A DNA stretch of 64,000 bases from JACKIC01 sp964392305 (GCA_964392305.1 CAYMPV010000022.1:1-64000); one strand, 5' to 3'. Positions 1 through 8,471 are shown, counted from the stretch's first letter. The notes: a model not told the origin generated them from the sequence alone. Made by a program: numbers and translations.

Positions 1-546
1 CAGGGCGGCAGCAACGCCCGCGGCGCGGTCTGCACGATGGTCGACTTCGACTCGCTCGAGGTGCAGGCCAACGTACCCGAGACCACCTTGGCGTCGGTGC
101 AGGTCGGCGCGCCCGCCGACGTGTTCCTCGACGCGTTCCCCGACAACCGTCTGGCCGGCACCGTCGATCGCATCTGGCCCACCGCCGATCGGCAGAAGGC
201 CACCGTCGAGGTGCGGGTGCGCCTGGCGCAGCGCGACCAGCGGCTGCGCCCGGAGATGGGCGTGCGCATCGTCTTCCGGCAGGGCAAGGAACCGGACGGC
301 GCGGTCGAGGCCAGTGCGCCGCGCGCGCGGGTGTTCGTGCCCGAGTCGGCGGTGGTGACGATCGACGGCAGCACCGGCGCCTTCGTGCTCGAGCGCGACG
401 TCGCCACCTTCACGGTGGTCGCCGCCGGCGAACGCCGGGGCGGCCGCGTCGCGATCGACAGCGGCCTGCAGGCCGGCCAACGCATCGTGCTCGACCCGCC
501 GGTCAGCCTGCGCAGCGGCGACCGCGTGCGCCTCGACACGCCGTAG
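1..546 (+). CDS. HlyD-family periplasmic adaptor of an ABC exporter (5'-truncated)
   Basis: The reading frame is open from base 1, so the N-terminus lies outside the window; only the last 181 codons are seen. The visible part has the beta-barrel and membrane-proximal layout of membrane fusion proteins: a segment on adaptor flexibility (VQANVPE, VGAPADVFLDAFP), a repeat of the barrel (LRPEMGVRI), then a C-terminal domain with LQAGQRIVLDPP. Such adaptors bridge an inner-membrane transporter to the outer membrane. An ABC ATPase and two FtsX/MacB-type permeases follow on the same strand, so this is probably the adaptor of a MacAB-like exporter. The substrate is unknown. Confidence 0.85.
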   Translation, partial: QGGSNARGAVCTMVDFDSLEVQANVPETTLASVQVGAPADVFLDAFPDNRLAGTVDRIWPTADRQKATVEVRVRLAQRDQRLRPEMGVRIVFRQGKEPDGAVEASAPRARVFVPESAVVTIDGSTGAFVLERDVATFTVVAAGERRGGRVAIDSGLQAGQRIVLDPPVSLRSGDRVRLDTP

Positions 547-628
547 CAGTTGCACCGGCAGGCGGGCGCCGCGAGACTGCCCGCCCCTCGCACCGGGCCG
601 CCGCGCGGCCCTCGTCAGGACCCTCGCC

Positions 629-1354
629 ATGGCCGTAGCGATCCAACTGCACTCCGTCACCAAGACCTACCACCGCGCCGGCGAAGCGCTGCGCGTGCTC
701 GACGAACTCGACCTGGCGATGGACGCCAGCACGTTCTACGCGCTGATGGGCCCGTCGGGCTCGGGCAAGACCACGCTGCTGAACCTCGTCGGCGGTCTCG
801 ATCACGCCGACAGCGGGCAATTGCTGGTGGGCGACGACGACCTCGCCGCACTCGACGGTTCGGAGCTGGCGCGGTGGCGCGCCGAGAACGTCGGCTTCGT
901 GTTCCAGGGCTTCAACCTGCTGCCGGTGCTGAGCGCCCGCGAGAACGTCGAGCTGCCGCTGTTGCTGGCGCCGCTGTCGCGCGCGCAGCGCCGCCAACAG
1001 GCCGAACGCGCGCTCGAGTTGGTCGGCCTCTCCGACCGCATGGACCACAAACCGCGGGAACTCTCCGGCGGCCAGGAGCAGCGCGTCGCGATCGCACGCG
1101 CGATCGCCACCGACCCGCAGATCATCCTCGCCGACGAACCCACCGGCGACCTCGACCGCAGCACCGCCGACCAGGTGCTCGAACTGCTGCAGCGTCTCAA
1201 CCGCGAACTGCACAAGACCATCCTGATGGTCACCCACGACCCGCAGGCCGCGACCTACGCCGACAAGGTGATCCACCTCGACAAGGGCAAGCTGGGCCGC
1301 ATCGACGACAACCGCGATCCTGCCGGCAGAGCCGCCGCCGGCGCGAGGAGCTGA
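629..1354 (+). CDS. ABC transporter ATP-binding protein, MacB/LolD type
   Basis: A 241-residue ATPase of the usual LolD/MacB length. It shows Walker A GPSGSGKTT at residues 41-49, a Q-loop region (VFQGFNLLP), the signature LSGGQEQRVAIARA, Walker B IILADEPTGDLD and the switch His in MVTHD. It should energise export or lipoprotein/peptide extrusion through the two permeases that follow. It starts 82 bp after the adaptor gene and ends 3 bp before the first permease, which supports one operon. The signature has QEQRV where QQQRV is commoner. The substrate cannot be inferred. Confidence 0.95.
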   Translation: MAVAIQLHSVTKTYHRAGEALRVLDELDLAMDASTFYALMGPSGSGKTTLLNLVGGLDHADSGQLLVGDDDLAALDGSELARWRAENVGFVFQGFNLLPVLSARENVELPLLLAPLSRAQRRQQAERALELVGLSDRMDHKPRELSGGQEQRVAIARAIATDPQIILADEPTGDLDRSTADQVLELLQRLNRELHKTILMVTHDPQAATYADKVIHLDKGKLGRIDDNRDPAGRAAAGARS

Positions 1355-1357
1355 GAG

Positions 1358-2527
1358 ATGCCGTACAAGCTGCTCTGGCGCAACGTCACCGGACATCCGA
1401 TCCGATCGCTGCTGACCATCGCCTCGGTCGCGGTCGCGGTGTTCTTGATCTGCATGCTGCACGCGGTCACTTCGGGCCTGACGCGAACGCTGAGCGCGGC
1501 GGCCTCCAACCGGCTGCTGGTGCAGTCCGCCGTCAGCCTGTTCGTCGACCTGCCGATCTCCTACCAGCAGAAGATGGCGTCGGTGCCGGGCATCGAGGCG
1601 ATCTGCAAGTGGCAGTGGTTCGGCGGTCGTTACGAACAGGACAAGGGCGGCTTCTTCGCGCAGTTCGGCATCGACCCAGACACCTTCCTGCCGAGCTATC
1701 CGGAGATGTCGATCGTCGACGGCAACTACGAGGAGTTCTGCAAACGCCGCACCGCCTGCGTCGTCGGTGAGGACCTCGCCGCCCAGTACGGCTGGAAGGT
1801 CGGCGACACCGTGCCGATCACCGGCACCATCTTCACGCGCACGGACGGCAGCCCGTGGCAGTTCGACGTCGCCGCGATCTACCGCAGCAGTTCGGCGTCG
1901 ATCGACGAGCAGACGATGTGGTTCCACTACGACTACCTGCGCGAGTCGCTCGAGACCGGCGGTGCGGTCGGCCCCCAGGGCGTCGGCGTCTACATGCTGC
2001 GCATCTCGCCCGGCACCGACCCGATCGGCGTGCAGCAAGCGGTCGACGCGCTGTTCGAGAACGGCCCGCAACGCGTGCAGACGACCACCGAGGCCGAGTT
2101 CAACCGCCAGTTCGTGTCGATGCTCGGCGACGTGCCGTCGTTGCTGCAGATGGTCGGCGGCGCGGTGCTGTTCGCGATCTTCTTCGCGGTGCTCAACACC
2201 ATGATCATGGCCGGGCGCGAACGCACCCGCGACCTCGGCGTGCTCAAGGCACTTGGCTTCACCGATCGCACCACCGCGCTGCTGCTGATCGCCGAGTCGC
2301 TGCTCGTCTGCGGCCTGGGCGCCGGCCTGGGGCTGCTGCTCGGCATCGTGCTCGAAGGCCCCTTCGCGACCGTGACCGCTTCGTTCATTCCCGGCTTCGG
2401 CTTCGACCGCGGCACACTGCTGCTCGGCGGCGGCGTCGCGCTGGCCGTCGGCCTGGTCTCGGGCATCGTGCCGGGCCTGCGCGCGGCGCGGCTGACCACC
2501 GTCGCCGCCCTTCGGGAGGTCGGCTGA
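1358..2527 (+). CDS. ABC transporter permease, FtsX/MacB family (first)
   Basis: A 389-residue membrane protein with the MacB topology: one N-terminal helix (about residues 15-40), a large periplasmic domain (about 45-265), and three C-terminal helices ending in PGLRAARLTTVAALREVG. The cytoplasmic turn RERTRDLGVLKALGFT between helices is the typical FtsX coupling segment that contacts the ATPase. It lies 3 bp after the ATPase gene, and its TGA overlaps the next ATG by one base, so translation is probably coupled. Product family is firm; substrate unknown. Confidence 0.93.
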   Translation: MPYKLLWRNVTGHPIRSLLTIASVAVAVFLICMLHAVTSGLTRTLSAAASNRLLVQSAVSLFVDLPISYQQKMASVPGIEAICKWQWFGGRYEQDKGGFFAQFGIDPDTFLPSYPEMSIVDGNYEEFCKRRTACVVGEDLAAQYGWKVGDTVPITGTIFTRTDGSPWQFDVAAIYRSSSASIDEQTMWFHYDYLRESLETGGAVGPQGVGVYMLRISPGTDPIGVQQAVDALFENGPQRVQTTTEAEFNRQFVSMLGDVPSLLQMVGGAVLFAIFFAVLNTMIMAGRERTRDLGVLKALGFTDRTTALLLIAESLLVCGLGAGLGLLLGIVLEGPFATVTASFIPGFGFDRGTLLLGGGVALAVGLVSGIVPGLRAARLTTVAALREVG

Positions 2528-3693
2528 TGGCCCTCGTCCCCCTGCGTTACAACCTGCGCAGCCTGTTCGTGCGCAGCTCCTCGACGTTGCTGACGGTCTG
2601 TGCGATCGGCGCCACCGTCGCCGTGCTCGCCGGCATGCTGTCGCTGCAACAGGGCTTCGTGAACCTGTTCTCCGAACGCGGCCGCGACGACCTCGCCGTG
2701 TTCCTGCGCAAGAGCGCCACTTCGGAAGGCGAGTCCGGCATCACCCTCGAGCAGTGTGAGATCCTGACCAAGGAGACCGCCGAGATCGAACGCGGCGCCG
2801 ACGGCAGACCGCTGGCGAGCGCCGAGCTGTTCCTGGCCGTGCGACTGCGCAAGTTCGACGGCGGCGAGACCAACGTGTCGATCCGCGGCGTGCAGCCGCC
2901 CACGTTCGCGATCCACGGCGACGACATCCGCATCGTGCAGGGCGATAACTTCAAGCCCGGCCACGACGAGTTGATCGTCGGCCGGGGCCTGACCGGCCGC
3001 ATCGCCAACTGCAACGTCGGCGACACCCTGCGCATCAACACCGCGCGGTTCACGATCGTCGGCATCTTCGAGGGCAAGGGTGGTTATCAGAGCGAGATCT
3101 GGGGCGACCTCGACCGTCTGAGCGAAGCGCTCGAACGCCCGGTGCGCAGCCGCGTGCTCGCCAAGATCACACCGGGCACCGACGTCGCCGCGATCGAGGC
3201 CCGCTACGCCGACGACCTGCGGGTGCAGCCGCAGGTGAAGACCGAACGCGCCTACCTGGCCAGCCAGACGCAGCGTCTGTCACTGACCTTCTCGATCCTC
3301 GGCGGCTTCCTGGCCGTGATCATGGGCATCGCCGCGGTGTTCACCGGCACCAACTCGATGCTCTCGGCGATCGGCGCGCGCACCCACGAGATCGGCATCC
3401 TCAAGGCCATCGGTTACCGGCCGTTCGCGATATTCGCCGCGTTCCTGTTCGAGGCCGTGCTGCTCGGCGTGCTCGGCGGCGTCGTCGGCTGCCTGCTGGT
3501 GTTGCCGTTCCAGGGCGCCGAGACCGGCACCATGAACCAGACCTTCTCCGAGGTCACGTTCGCGTTCCGCACGACGCCGGGGGTGATGTTCTGGTCGGTG
3601 TTGTTCGCGGCCGTGCTCGGCCTGATCGGCGGCATGTTCCCGGCGCTGCGCGCGGCGCGCATGACGCCGACGCAGGCGCTGCGCCGCGGCTGA
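2527..3693 (+). CDS. ABC transporter permease, FtsX/MacB family (second)
   Basis: A 388-residue paralogue of the preceding permease with the same layout: N-terminal helix, periplasmic domain (about residues 45-265), and three C-terminal helices with the coupling segment GARTHEIGILKAIGYR and the end PALRAARMTPTQALRRG. The ATG overlaps the previous stop codon by one base (TGATG). Two different permeases with one ATPase suggest a heterodimeric channel. Its stop codon TGA (3691-3693) lies inside a 72-bp repeat that has a second copy at 21.5 kb, so the repeat abuts the gene exactly. Confidence 0.93.
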   Translation: MALVPLRYNLRSLFVRSSSTLLTVCAIGATVAVLAGMLSLQQGFVNLFSERGRDDLAVFLRKSATSEGESGITLEQCEILTKETAEIERGADGRPLASAELFLAVRLRKFDGGETNVSIRGVQPPTFAIHGDDIRIVQGDNFKPGHDELIVGRGLTGRIANCNVGDTLRINTARFTIVGIFEGKGGYQSEIWGDLDRLSEALERPVRSRVLAKITPGTDVAAIEARYADDLRVQPQVKTERAYLASQTQRLSLTFSILGGFLAVIMGIAAVFTGTNSMLSAIGARTHEIGILKAIGYRPFAIFAAFLFEAVLLGVLGGVVGCLLVLPFQGAETGTMNQTFSEVTFAFRTTPGVMFWSVLFAAVLGLIGGMFPALRAARMTPTQALRRG

Positions 3694-3759
3694 GAGGCCG
3701 AGAAGAAACCATGATACGGGCTCTCAGAATGCCGATTGGCGGCCGCCCCCGCGGCCGCG
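3688..3759 (+). repeat. 72-bp dispersed repeat, copy 1, with hairpin and mini-ORF
   Basis: This stretch matches 21534-21605 at 66 of 72 positions. It begins GGCTGAGAGGCCGAGA, the TGA being the stop of the upstream permease, and ends in two GCGGCCGC arms (3739-3746 and 3751-3758) around a 4-base loop. An ATG at 3711, preceded by a purine-rich AGAAGAAA, opens a frame encoding MIRALRMPIGGRPRGR. The other copy encodes the same peptide with two substitutions. It could be a REP-like structured element, a small RNA or a mini-gene; the sequence alone does not decide. Confidence 0.7.
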
Positions 3760-3803
3760 CAGAGCCTTCGAGAGGATTCTCTCTCAGGCTCTGAGCCGCC
3801 TGC

Positions 3804-4997
3804 ATGCGCCAGCTCGACCGGATCGTCAACCTCTATCGCGACGCCTTCGGTGGTTTGCCGCGCCGCACGTGGCTGCTCTGCGTGGCCGGGTTCTTGAACC
3901 GCTGCGGCTCGATGGTCGTGCCGTTCTTGAGCCTGTACCTGGGCAAACGGTTCGGCTTCTCGGTCGCCGAGGCGGGGCCGATCATCAGCGCCTACGGCCT
4001 GGGCGCGGTGCTCGGCAGCCTGATCGGCGGCCGCCTCGCCGACGTGCTCGGCCCCGTGGTCGTGCAGGTCGTGACCCTGGGCGCCACCGCGCTGTGGATG
4101 CTGGTGATGCCGTGGCTGCACGACCCCTACGTGTTCGCGGCGAGCGTGTTCGTGCTCGGCGCGCTCTACGACGCGTTCCGGCCCGGCAGCATCACCGCGG
4201 TTGCCGTCAGCTGCGAGCCGGCGCTGCGGCGCAAGGCGCTGTCGCTGAACCGGCTGATGATGAACGCGGGCTGGGCGTTCGGACCGACCATCGGCGGCTT
4301 CCTGGTCAGGATCGACTACACCCTGATGTTCTACGCCGACGCCGCCACCTGCGCGCTGGCGGCGACGTTCCTGTGGTTCTTGTCGCGCTCGTGGTCGCCC
4401 GAACGCGTGCTCCGAGCCGAAGGCGAGACACGCGCCGGGCGGCCCTTCCGCGACCGCCACTTCCTGCTGCTGATGAGCTGCAACCTGCTCGTGCTGGTCG
4501 CCTTCATGCAGTACTTCACCACCGGCCCGCGCCACTTCGAGGAGGCGCTCGGCCTCGACGAACGCACCATCGGTTTCCTGCTCGCGATCAACCCGATCCT
4601 GATCACGCTGTTCGAGATGCCGATCGTGCACAGCCTGCGCGCCCGCCCGGCGCTGCCCATCGTCGCGCTCGGTTCGCTGGTCGTCGGCCTTGGTTACCTG
4701 CTCTTGCTGCCCCCACTCGGCGCCACCGGCGTGGCCATGGCCATGGCCGTCGTGGCCGGCGGCGAACTGCTGCAGATGCCGGTGCTCGGCGCCTACGTCA
4801 ACGACCACGCCCCGCCGCACGCGCGCGGTGCCTACAACGGCGCCTACGGGATGTTCTTCTGCCTCGCGCTGGTGCTGGCACCGTGGCTCGGCGGCCTGGT
4901 CTACGAAGGCGCCGGCGACTCGGCGCTGTGGCTGGCCTGCGCCGCCGCCGGCCTGCTCGCGGCGTTGGGATTCTGGCGCCTCGGCCGATCCACCTGA
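3804..4997 (+). CDS. MFS transporter
   Basis: A 397-residue hydrophobic protein with about 12 predicted membrane helices in two halves, as in major facilitator permeases. The loop after helix 2 reads GGRLADVLG, a good match to the MFS loop 2-3 motif G-x-L-a-D-r-x-G. Helix 5 contains NAGWAFGPTIGG, like motif C of drug/H+ antiporters. It is probably a proton-coupled exporter, but the substrate is unknown. It follows the ABC operon by 110 bp that contain the 72-bp repeat, so it may be separately expressed. It ends 3 bp before a 21-bp inverted repeat. Confidence 0.9.
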   Translation: MRQLDRIVNLYRDAFGGLPRRTWLLCVAGFLNRCGSMVVPFLSLYLGKRFGFSVAEAGPIISAYGLGAVLGSLIGGRLADVLGPVVVQVVTLGATALWMLVMPWLHDPYVFAASVFVLGALYDAFRPGSITAVAVSCEPALRRKALSLNRLMMNAGWAFGPTIGGFLVRIDYTLMFYADAATCALAATFLWFLSRSWSPERVLRAEGETRAGRPFRDRHFLLLMSCNLLVLVAFMQYFTTGPRHFEEALGLDERTIGFLLAINPILITLFEMPIVHSLRARPALPIVALGSLVVGLGYLLLLPPLGATGVAMAMAVVAGGELLQMPVLGAYVNDHAPPHARGAYNGAYGMFFCLALVLAPWLGGLVYEGAGDSALWLACAAAGLLAALGFWRLGRST

Positions 4998-5000
4998 GTT

Positions 5001-5079
5001 GCGTACGGTACCGGGTACAAATGACAACCAGGGCCGCCGCCGCGGCGACCGTGTGTGGTTTGCACCCGGTACCGTACGC
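5001..5079. repeat. 21-bp inverted repeat between convergent genes (possible bidirectional terminator)
   Basis: Arms 5001-5021 and 5059-5079 are reverse complements with one mismatch (GGGTACAAA versus GGGTGCAAA in the top-strand sense). The core is GCGTACGGTACCGGGT. The 37-base loop contains its own 10-bp palindrome CGCCGCGGCG. The element fills the whole space between the ends of the MFS gene (4997) and the nuclease gene (5079), so it may stop transcription from both sides. There is no U-tract on either side and the loop is long for an intrinsic terminator, so a protein-binding or REP-like role is also possible. Confidence 0.6.
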
Positions 5080-5567
5080 TACTGCAGCGCGGTCAACTCC
5101 ACCCGCTGCGCGCCGCCGCCCGGCCGGAACCAGGTCGCCTCGGCGTGAGGCTCGAAGTGATCACCAGCCAGCGTGAACTGCAGCGTGATCACACCGCTGC
5201 GCAGCTCTTCGTAGTCGAAGAAGCGGTCGTTGCTGAGCACCAACGCATCGTGGTCGCGCGCGAACTGCAGCACGTGTTCATCGGCGAACTCCTCACGCGG
5301 CACCACCGCGTAACGCGGCCGGCCCGGGGTGACGTCGGCGCAACGCGCCCGCAGAACGTCCTGCTGCGCCGGCACGCAGCGGCGCGCGGTGGCCCAGTCG
5401 AGGAACACCATCACCGGCAGGTCCGGGCGCCACGTCCGACACCACGCGATCGCCAGGTCGAGCCGTTCGATCGCGCGGCGGCTGCCGCTGGCGATCACGT
5501 TCGCGCCGTCGAGCACGATCGCGCGCAGCGGCGGCGGCTCGGGCAACGGCGGCTTGGGCTTCTTCAC
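5079..5567 (-). CDS. NYN/Zc3h12a-like ribonuclease domain protein
   Basis: A 162-residue protein resembling the PIN-like NYN/RNase_Zc3h12a fold. The acidic metal-binding positions are visible: IVLDGANVI after the N-terminal tail, VMVFLDW in the middle, and VLSNDRFFDYEEL near the end. I chose the GTG start at 5567 because it gives a GTGA overlap with the stop of the upstream peptidase gene and puts the DGAN motif near the N-terminus. A longer open frame reaches 5747 but lies wholly inside the peptidase gene. Likely an endoribonuclease; the target RNA is unknown. Confidence 0.75.
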   Translation of the reverse strand: MKKPKPPLPEPPPLRAIVLDGANVIASGSRRAIERLDLAIAWCRTWRPDLPVMVFLDWATARRCVPAQQDVLRARCADVTPGRPRYAVVPREEFADEHVLQFARDHDALVLSNDRFFDYEELRSGVITLQFTLAGDHFEPHAEATWFRPGGGAQRVELTALQ

Positions 5568-6700
5568 CGCGCCCTCGCGCCAGGTCCACGAAGAACGAGC
5601 AGTTCGCGCAGCCGGTCGAGCGGCAGCGCCGGCACGGTGCGCCCCATGCCGGTCGTGGTCTGGGCCGCGCACAGTGAGTCGACGATCGCCTGCTCGGTGG
5701 CATCGGCGACGGCCACGAACAGCGGCGACAAGCCATCGCCGCGCCACGAAGTCGCCCCCTGTGCCGCCGTCGAGAACGCGATCGCGTAGTCACCACTGCC
5801 GCTCGAGAACGACGCGCCGGTGCGCGCCATGCCGGCGAACGCGCGCACCGCGAGCCGCCGCAGCGCCGCGGCGTCGAGCGGCGCGTCGGTGGCGATCACG
5901 ATCATGCACGAGCCGTCGCGGTCGGCGACGCCGTGATCTTCGGGCGACAGATGCTCGTGCACGGGCACGCCGTCGATGACCAGCCGCCCACCGAAGTTGC
6001 TCTGCACCAGCACCCCAACGGTGTGCCCGGCGACGACGCGCGAGGCGGTGCCGATGCCGCCCTTGTAGCCGAACGCCACCGTGCCCGCGCCGGCGCCGAC
6101 CGCGCCGACGGCAACTTGACCGGTGCTCGCCGCCGCGATCGCCGCGCGCACATGCTCGCTGCCGAGCGGCCGACTGCGGATGTCCGACAACCGGCCGTCG
6201 TTGGTTTCGCCGACGACGACGTTGGCCGAACGCACGTGCTCGTTGCCCGGCAACGCCAGCAACCAATCGAGCATCCCGTCGGCGACGCGGAACACGTTGA
6301 GCGTGCCGCACAACGCGATCGGCGCCTCGAGTTCGCCGAGTTCCTGCACCTGGGTGCTGCCGATCAGCTTGCCAAAACCGTTCTGCACCACCACCGCCGC
6401 ATTGCAGCGCTCGCGGAACGGGTTGCTGCCGGGGCCTCGCGGCAGGATCACGGTGACGCCGGTGTGTAGCCGTTCGCCCTCGTGCAGCGTGCTGTGCCCG
6501 ACGGCGACCCCCGGCACGTCGGTGATCGCGTCGAGCGCGCCCACCGGCAGCGCGCCGATGTGGATGCCGAGGTCGTGGGCGCGCGATCGTTCGCCGGGCG
6601 CCGGAGCGGTCGAGACCGCCGGGGGATCGCCCGGTGTGGGCAGCACGCAGCCGCTGGCGGCGGCCGTCACCATCACCGCGAGCAGTCTGCGTGTCCGCAT
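5564..6700 (-). CDS. P1 family (DmpA-type) peptidase, lipoprotein
   Basis: A 378-residue member of peptidase family S58/P1 (DmpA, L-aminopeptidase/D-esterase). Family landmarks are ITDVPGVAVGHSTL near the N-terminus, VVVQNGFGKLIGSTQ, VVVGETNDG, and the autoprocessing/nucleophile region SSGSGDYAIAF. The N-terminus MRTRRLLAVMVTAAASGC is a lipoprotein signal with lipobox ASGC, which decides the ATG at 6700 over an upstream ATG at 6784. It should be membrane-anchored and act on N-terminal residues of peptides outside the cytoplasm. Its stop overlaps the start of the nuclease gene by 4 bp. Confidence 0.9.
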   Translation of the reverse strand: MRTRRLLAVMVTAAASGCVLPTPGDPPAVSTAPAPGERSRAHDLGIHIGALPVGALDAITDVPGVAVGHSTLHEGERLHTGVTVILPRGPGSNPFRERCNAAVVVQNGFGKLIGSTQVQELGELEAPIALCGTLNVFRVADGMLDWLLALPGNEHVRSANVVVGETNDGRLSDIRSRPLGSEHVRAAIAAASTGQVAVGAVGAGAGTVAFGYKGGIGTASRVVAGHTVGVLVQSNFGGRLVIDGVPVHEHLSPEDHGVADRDGSCMIVIATDAPLDAAALRRLAVRAFAGMARTGASFSSGSGDYAIAFSTAAQGATSWRGDGLSPLFVAVADATEQAIVDSLCAAQTTTGMGRTVPALPLDRLRELLVLRGPGARAR

Positions 6701-6919
6701 CCGCGCAGCATGCAGCACTCGCGCCCCGTTCGCCAAGCAGCACTCCGATGCCGGGTGCCCCAGGGTGGGCCGACCGCCACACACTCGCTACCCTGCCTGC
6801 CGTGCAGATCCCGCAGGTCTGGGCCGAAGCGCGGCTGACCACGACGTCGTGCTTCTTCCGATGTGACAGAACCGCCCAGCCATCCCCACGCCCTGGCGCC
6901 CGGCACTGAGGCCGACGAC

Positions 6920-7276
6920 CTACAGGTCGACCAGCGTCTTGAAGCCGCCATGCGACATGCGCGACATGTCGAACGGCATCTTGCCGGTCAGCATCTTCGC
7001 AAAGCGCGGGTCGGCCATCACCTTGCGGTTGACGCGGTCGCGGTGCGCCTTGCTGCGATAGACGATCCACGAGAACACCACGTTGTCGCCCCGTTTCGCC
7101 CCGGTCAGCTTGTCGAACGGCGGTCCGCACGGCGTGGTCAGGTCGTCGCCGACACACTCGCGGTATTCGAGCGCACCGAGCTCGCGCCACACCTTGCCGG
7201 CCTTCTTGGCCAGCGCCTTGTAGGCAGGGAGTTGCTTGTTGGAGACGACCAGCAGGAATCCGTCGACGTAGACCAT
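6920..7276 (-). CDS. DUF1428 family protein (YbaA-like)
   Basis: A 118-residue protein matching the DUF1428/YbaA family along its whole length: it starts MVYVDGFLLVV, has the central ALEYRECVGDD and VVFSWIVYRSKAHRD, and ends PFDMSRMSHGGFKTLVDL. The family has a dimeric alpha-beta barrel fold and no settled function. It is a single gene between the DmpA peptidase (219-bp gap) and the divergent histidine kinase gene. No signal peptide is present, so it is cytoplasmic. Confidence 0.9.
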   Translation of the reverse strand: MVYVDGFLLVVSNKQLPAYKALAKKAGKVWRELGALEYRECVGDDLTTPCGPPFDKLTGAKRGDNVVFSWIVYRSKAHRDRVNRKVMADPRFAKMLTGKMPFDMSRMSHGGFKTLVDL

Positions 7277-7371
7277 GGTGGCATCCTACGCGACCGCGGC
7301 GAGCTGAGAGGTTCCGGTCTTCTGCTACAACTCGCCCGCGAAGTCGCAGCAACCGACCACTCACGACAGCC

Positions 7372-7392
7372 AGCAGGCAGTTGGTCCCAACT
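7372..7392 (+). promoter_or_regulatory. Conserved motif upstream of first LytS-like kinase gene
   Basis: AGCAGGCAGTTGGTCCCA (7372-7389) matches 17 of 18 bases of the motif upstream of the paralogous kinase gene at 24 kb. In both cases the motif ends exactly 41 nt before the ATG. Here it also contains a perfect palindrome AGTTGG-TC-CCAACT (7379-7392); the other copy keeps only the left half. It is probably an operator or promoter element shared by the two LytS/LytTR operons. Binding by the cognate LytTR regulators is inference. Confidence 0.65.
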
Positions 7393-7430
7393 CGCTGAGG
7401 GTCGGGACCGATGCGCCGTAGATAGCCCCC

Positions 7431-8471
7431 ATGAGCAACGAGCACCCACCGTCGAGCTGGCTCACCATCAGGTTCCTCGGGGCCAGCGCGCTGTTCTGGC
7501 TGCTGTTCGCCTTGCTGTTCCGCGTCTCCCTGCTCAGCTACGGGGGGCTCGTTCTGCGTTGGCATGAGTTCTTGCAGGCCTACCTGTTGGGGTACGGCCC
7601 GTTTGTGCTGGCGACCCCACTGCTGTTCGAGCTGACGCGCCGGCTCGAACGCGCCGGCCTGCGACCGTGGCGCTATGTGCTGCAACTGATCGGTGTCGTC
7701 TTGCTCATGACCCTCGGCCACGCTGTCCTCGGCAGGGTCATCTCGCCGGCGTCCGCAGGCCCGGGATTCTATTGGATGGTCATCGCGACGAAGTCCCTGC
7801 CATACACAGCGATCCTCGCCACCGGCGTCGCCGTCAACATGGCCAAGCTCGCCGAGACCCGCCGTCGCGACCTGCTGGACGCGCAGCTTCGCACGCTGCG
7901 TTCGCAGCTGCAGCCGCACTTCCTGTTCAACACGCTGCAGGCGATCGCGGTGACGACTCGGCGCGATGCCGATGCGGCCGTGGGCATGCTGACCCTGCTC
8001 GGCGACATGCTGCGACAGACCCTGCGGCGGCGCGACAGTCAGCTGGTACCACTGTCCGAAGAGTTCGCCCTGCTGCAGCCGTATCTGCGCCTGCAGCAGC
8101 TGCGCTTCGCCGACCGGCTACAGGTCGAGATCGACCTGCCGACCGGACTGCTCGGTGCGGCGGTGCCCGACCTGCTGCTGCAGCCACTGGTGGAGAACGC
8201 GCTGCAACACGGCATCGAGAGCACGCCGGGCGCCGGCAAGGTGCGCATCCGCGCCCGACGCGACGGCGGCAACCTCGAACTGCAGATCGCCGACGACGGC
8301 TCCGGGGGCGAACGCCACGACGTCATCGACGGCATTGGCCTGGGGGCGACCCGCGCCCGCCTGCGCGCCCTGTTCGGTGATCGGGCTTCACTCGAACTCG
8401 ACACCAGGTCACCGAACAGCACCGTCGTGACCGTGCGTTTGCCGTGGCAGGAGTTCGACGTTGCAGCCTGA
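7431..8471 (+). CDS. LytS/YehU-like sensor histidine kinase
   Basis: A 346-residue kinase. Four hydrophobic segments fill the first 145 residues, followed by the His_kinase motif RSQLQPHFLFNTLQ, in which the His is the predicted phosphoacceptor. An HATPase domain follows with N-box LVENALQHGIE, G1 IADDGSGG and G2 GIGLGATRARL. Such kinases signal to LytTR regulators, and one follows immediately with an 11-base overlap. It is paralogous to the kinase at 23102-24142 and shares its upstream motif. The sensed signal is unknown; the short loops suggest detection within or at the membrane. Confidence 0.93.
   Translation: MSNEHPPSSWLTIRFLGASALFWLLFALLFRVSLLSYGGLVLRWHEFLQAYLLGYGPFVLATPLLFELTRRLERAGLRPWRYVLQLIGVVLLMTLGHAVLGRVISPASAGPGFYWMVIATKSLPYTAILATGVAVNMAKLAETRRRDLLDAQLRTLRSQLQPHFLFNTLQAIAVTTRRDADAAVGMLTLLGDMLRQTLRRRDSQLVPLSEEFALLQPYLRLQQLRFADRLQVEIDLPTGLLGAAVPDLLLQPLVENALQHGIESTPGAGKVRIRARRDGGNLELQIADDGSGGERHDVIDGIGLGATRARLRALFGDRASLELDTRSPNSTVVTVRLPWQEFDVAA

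Noticed and set aside
503..5027. Long antisense frames across the ABC and MFS operons (503-2071, 3414-5027).
   Set aside because: No domain pattern, biased composition, and opposite to conserved transporters.
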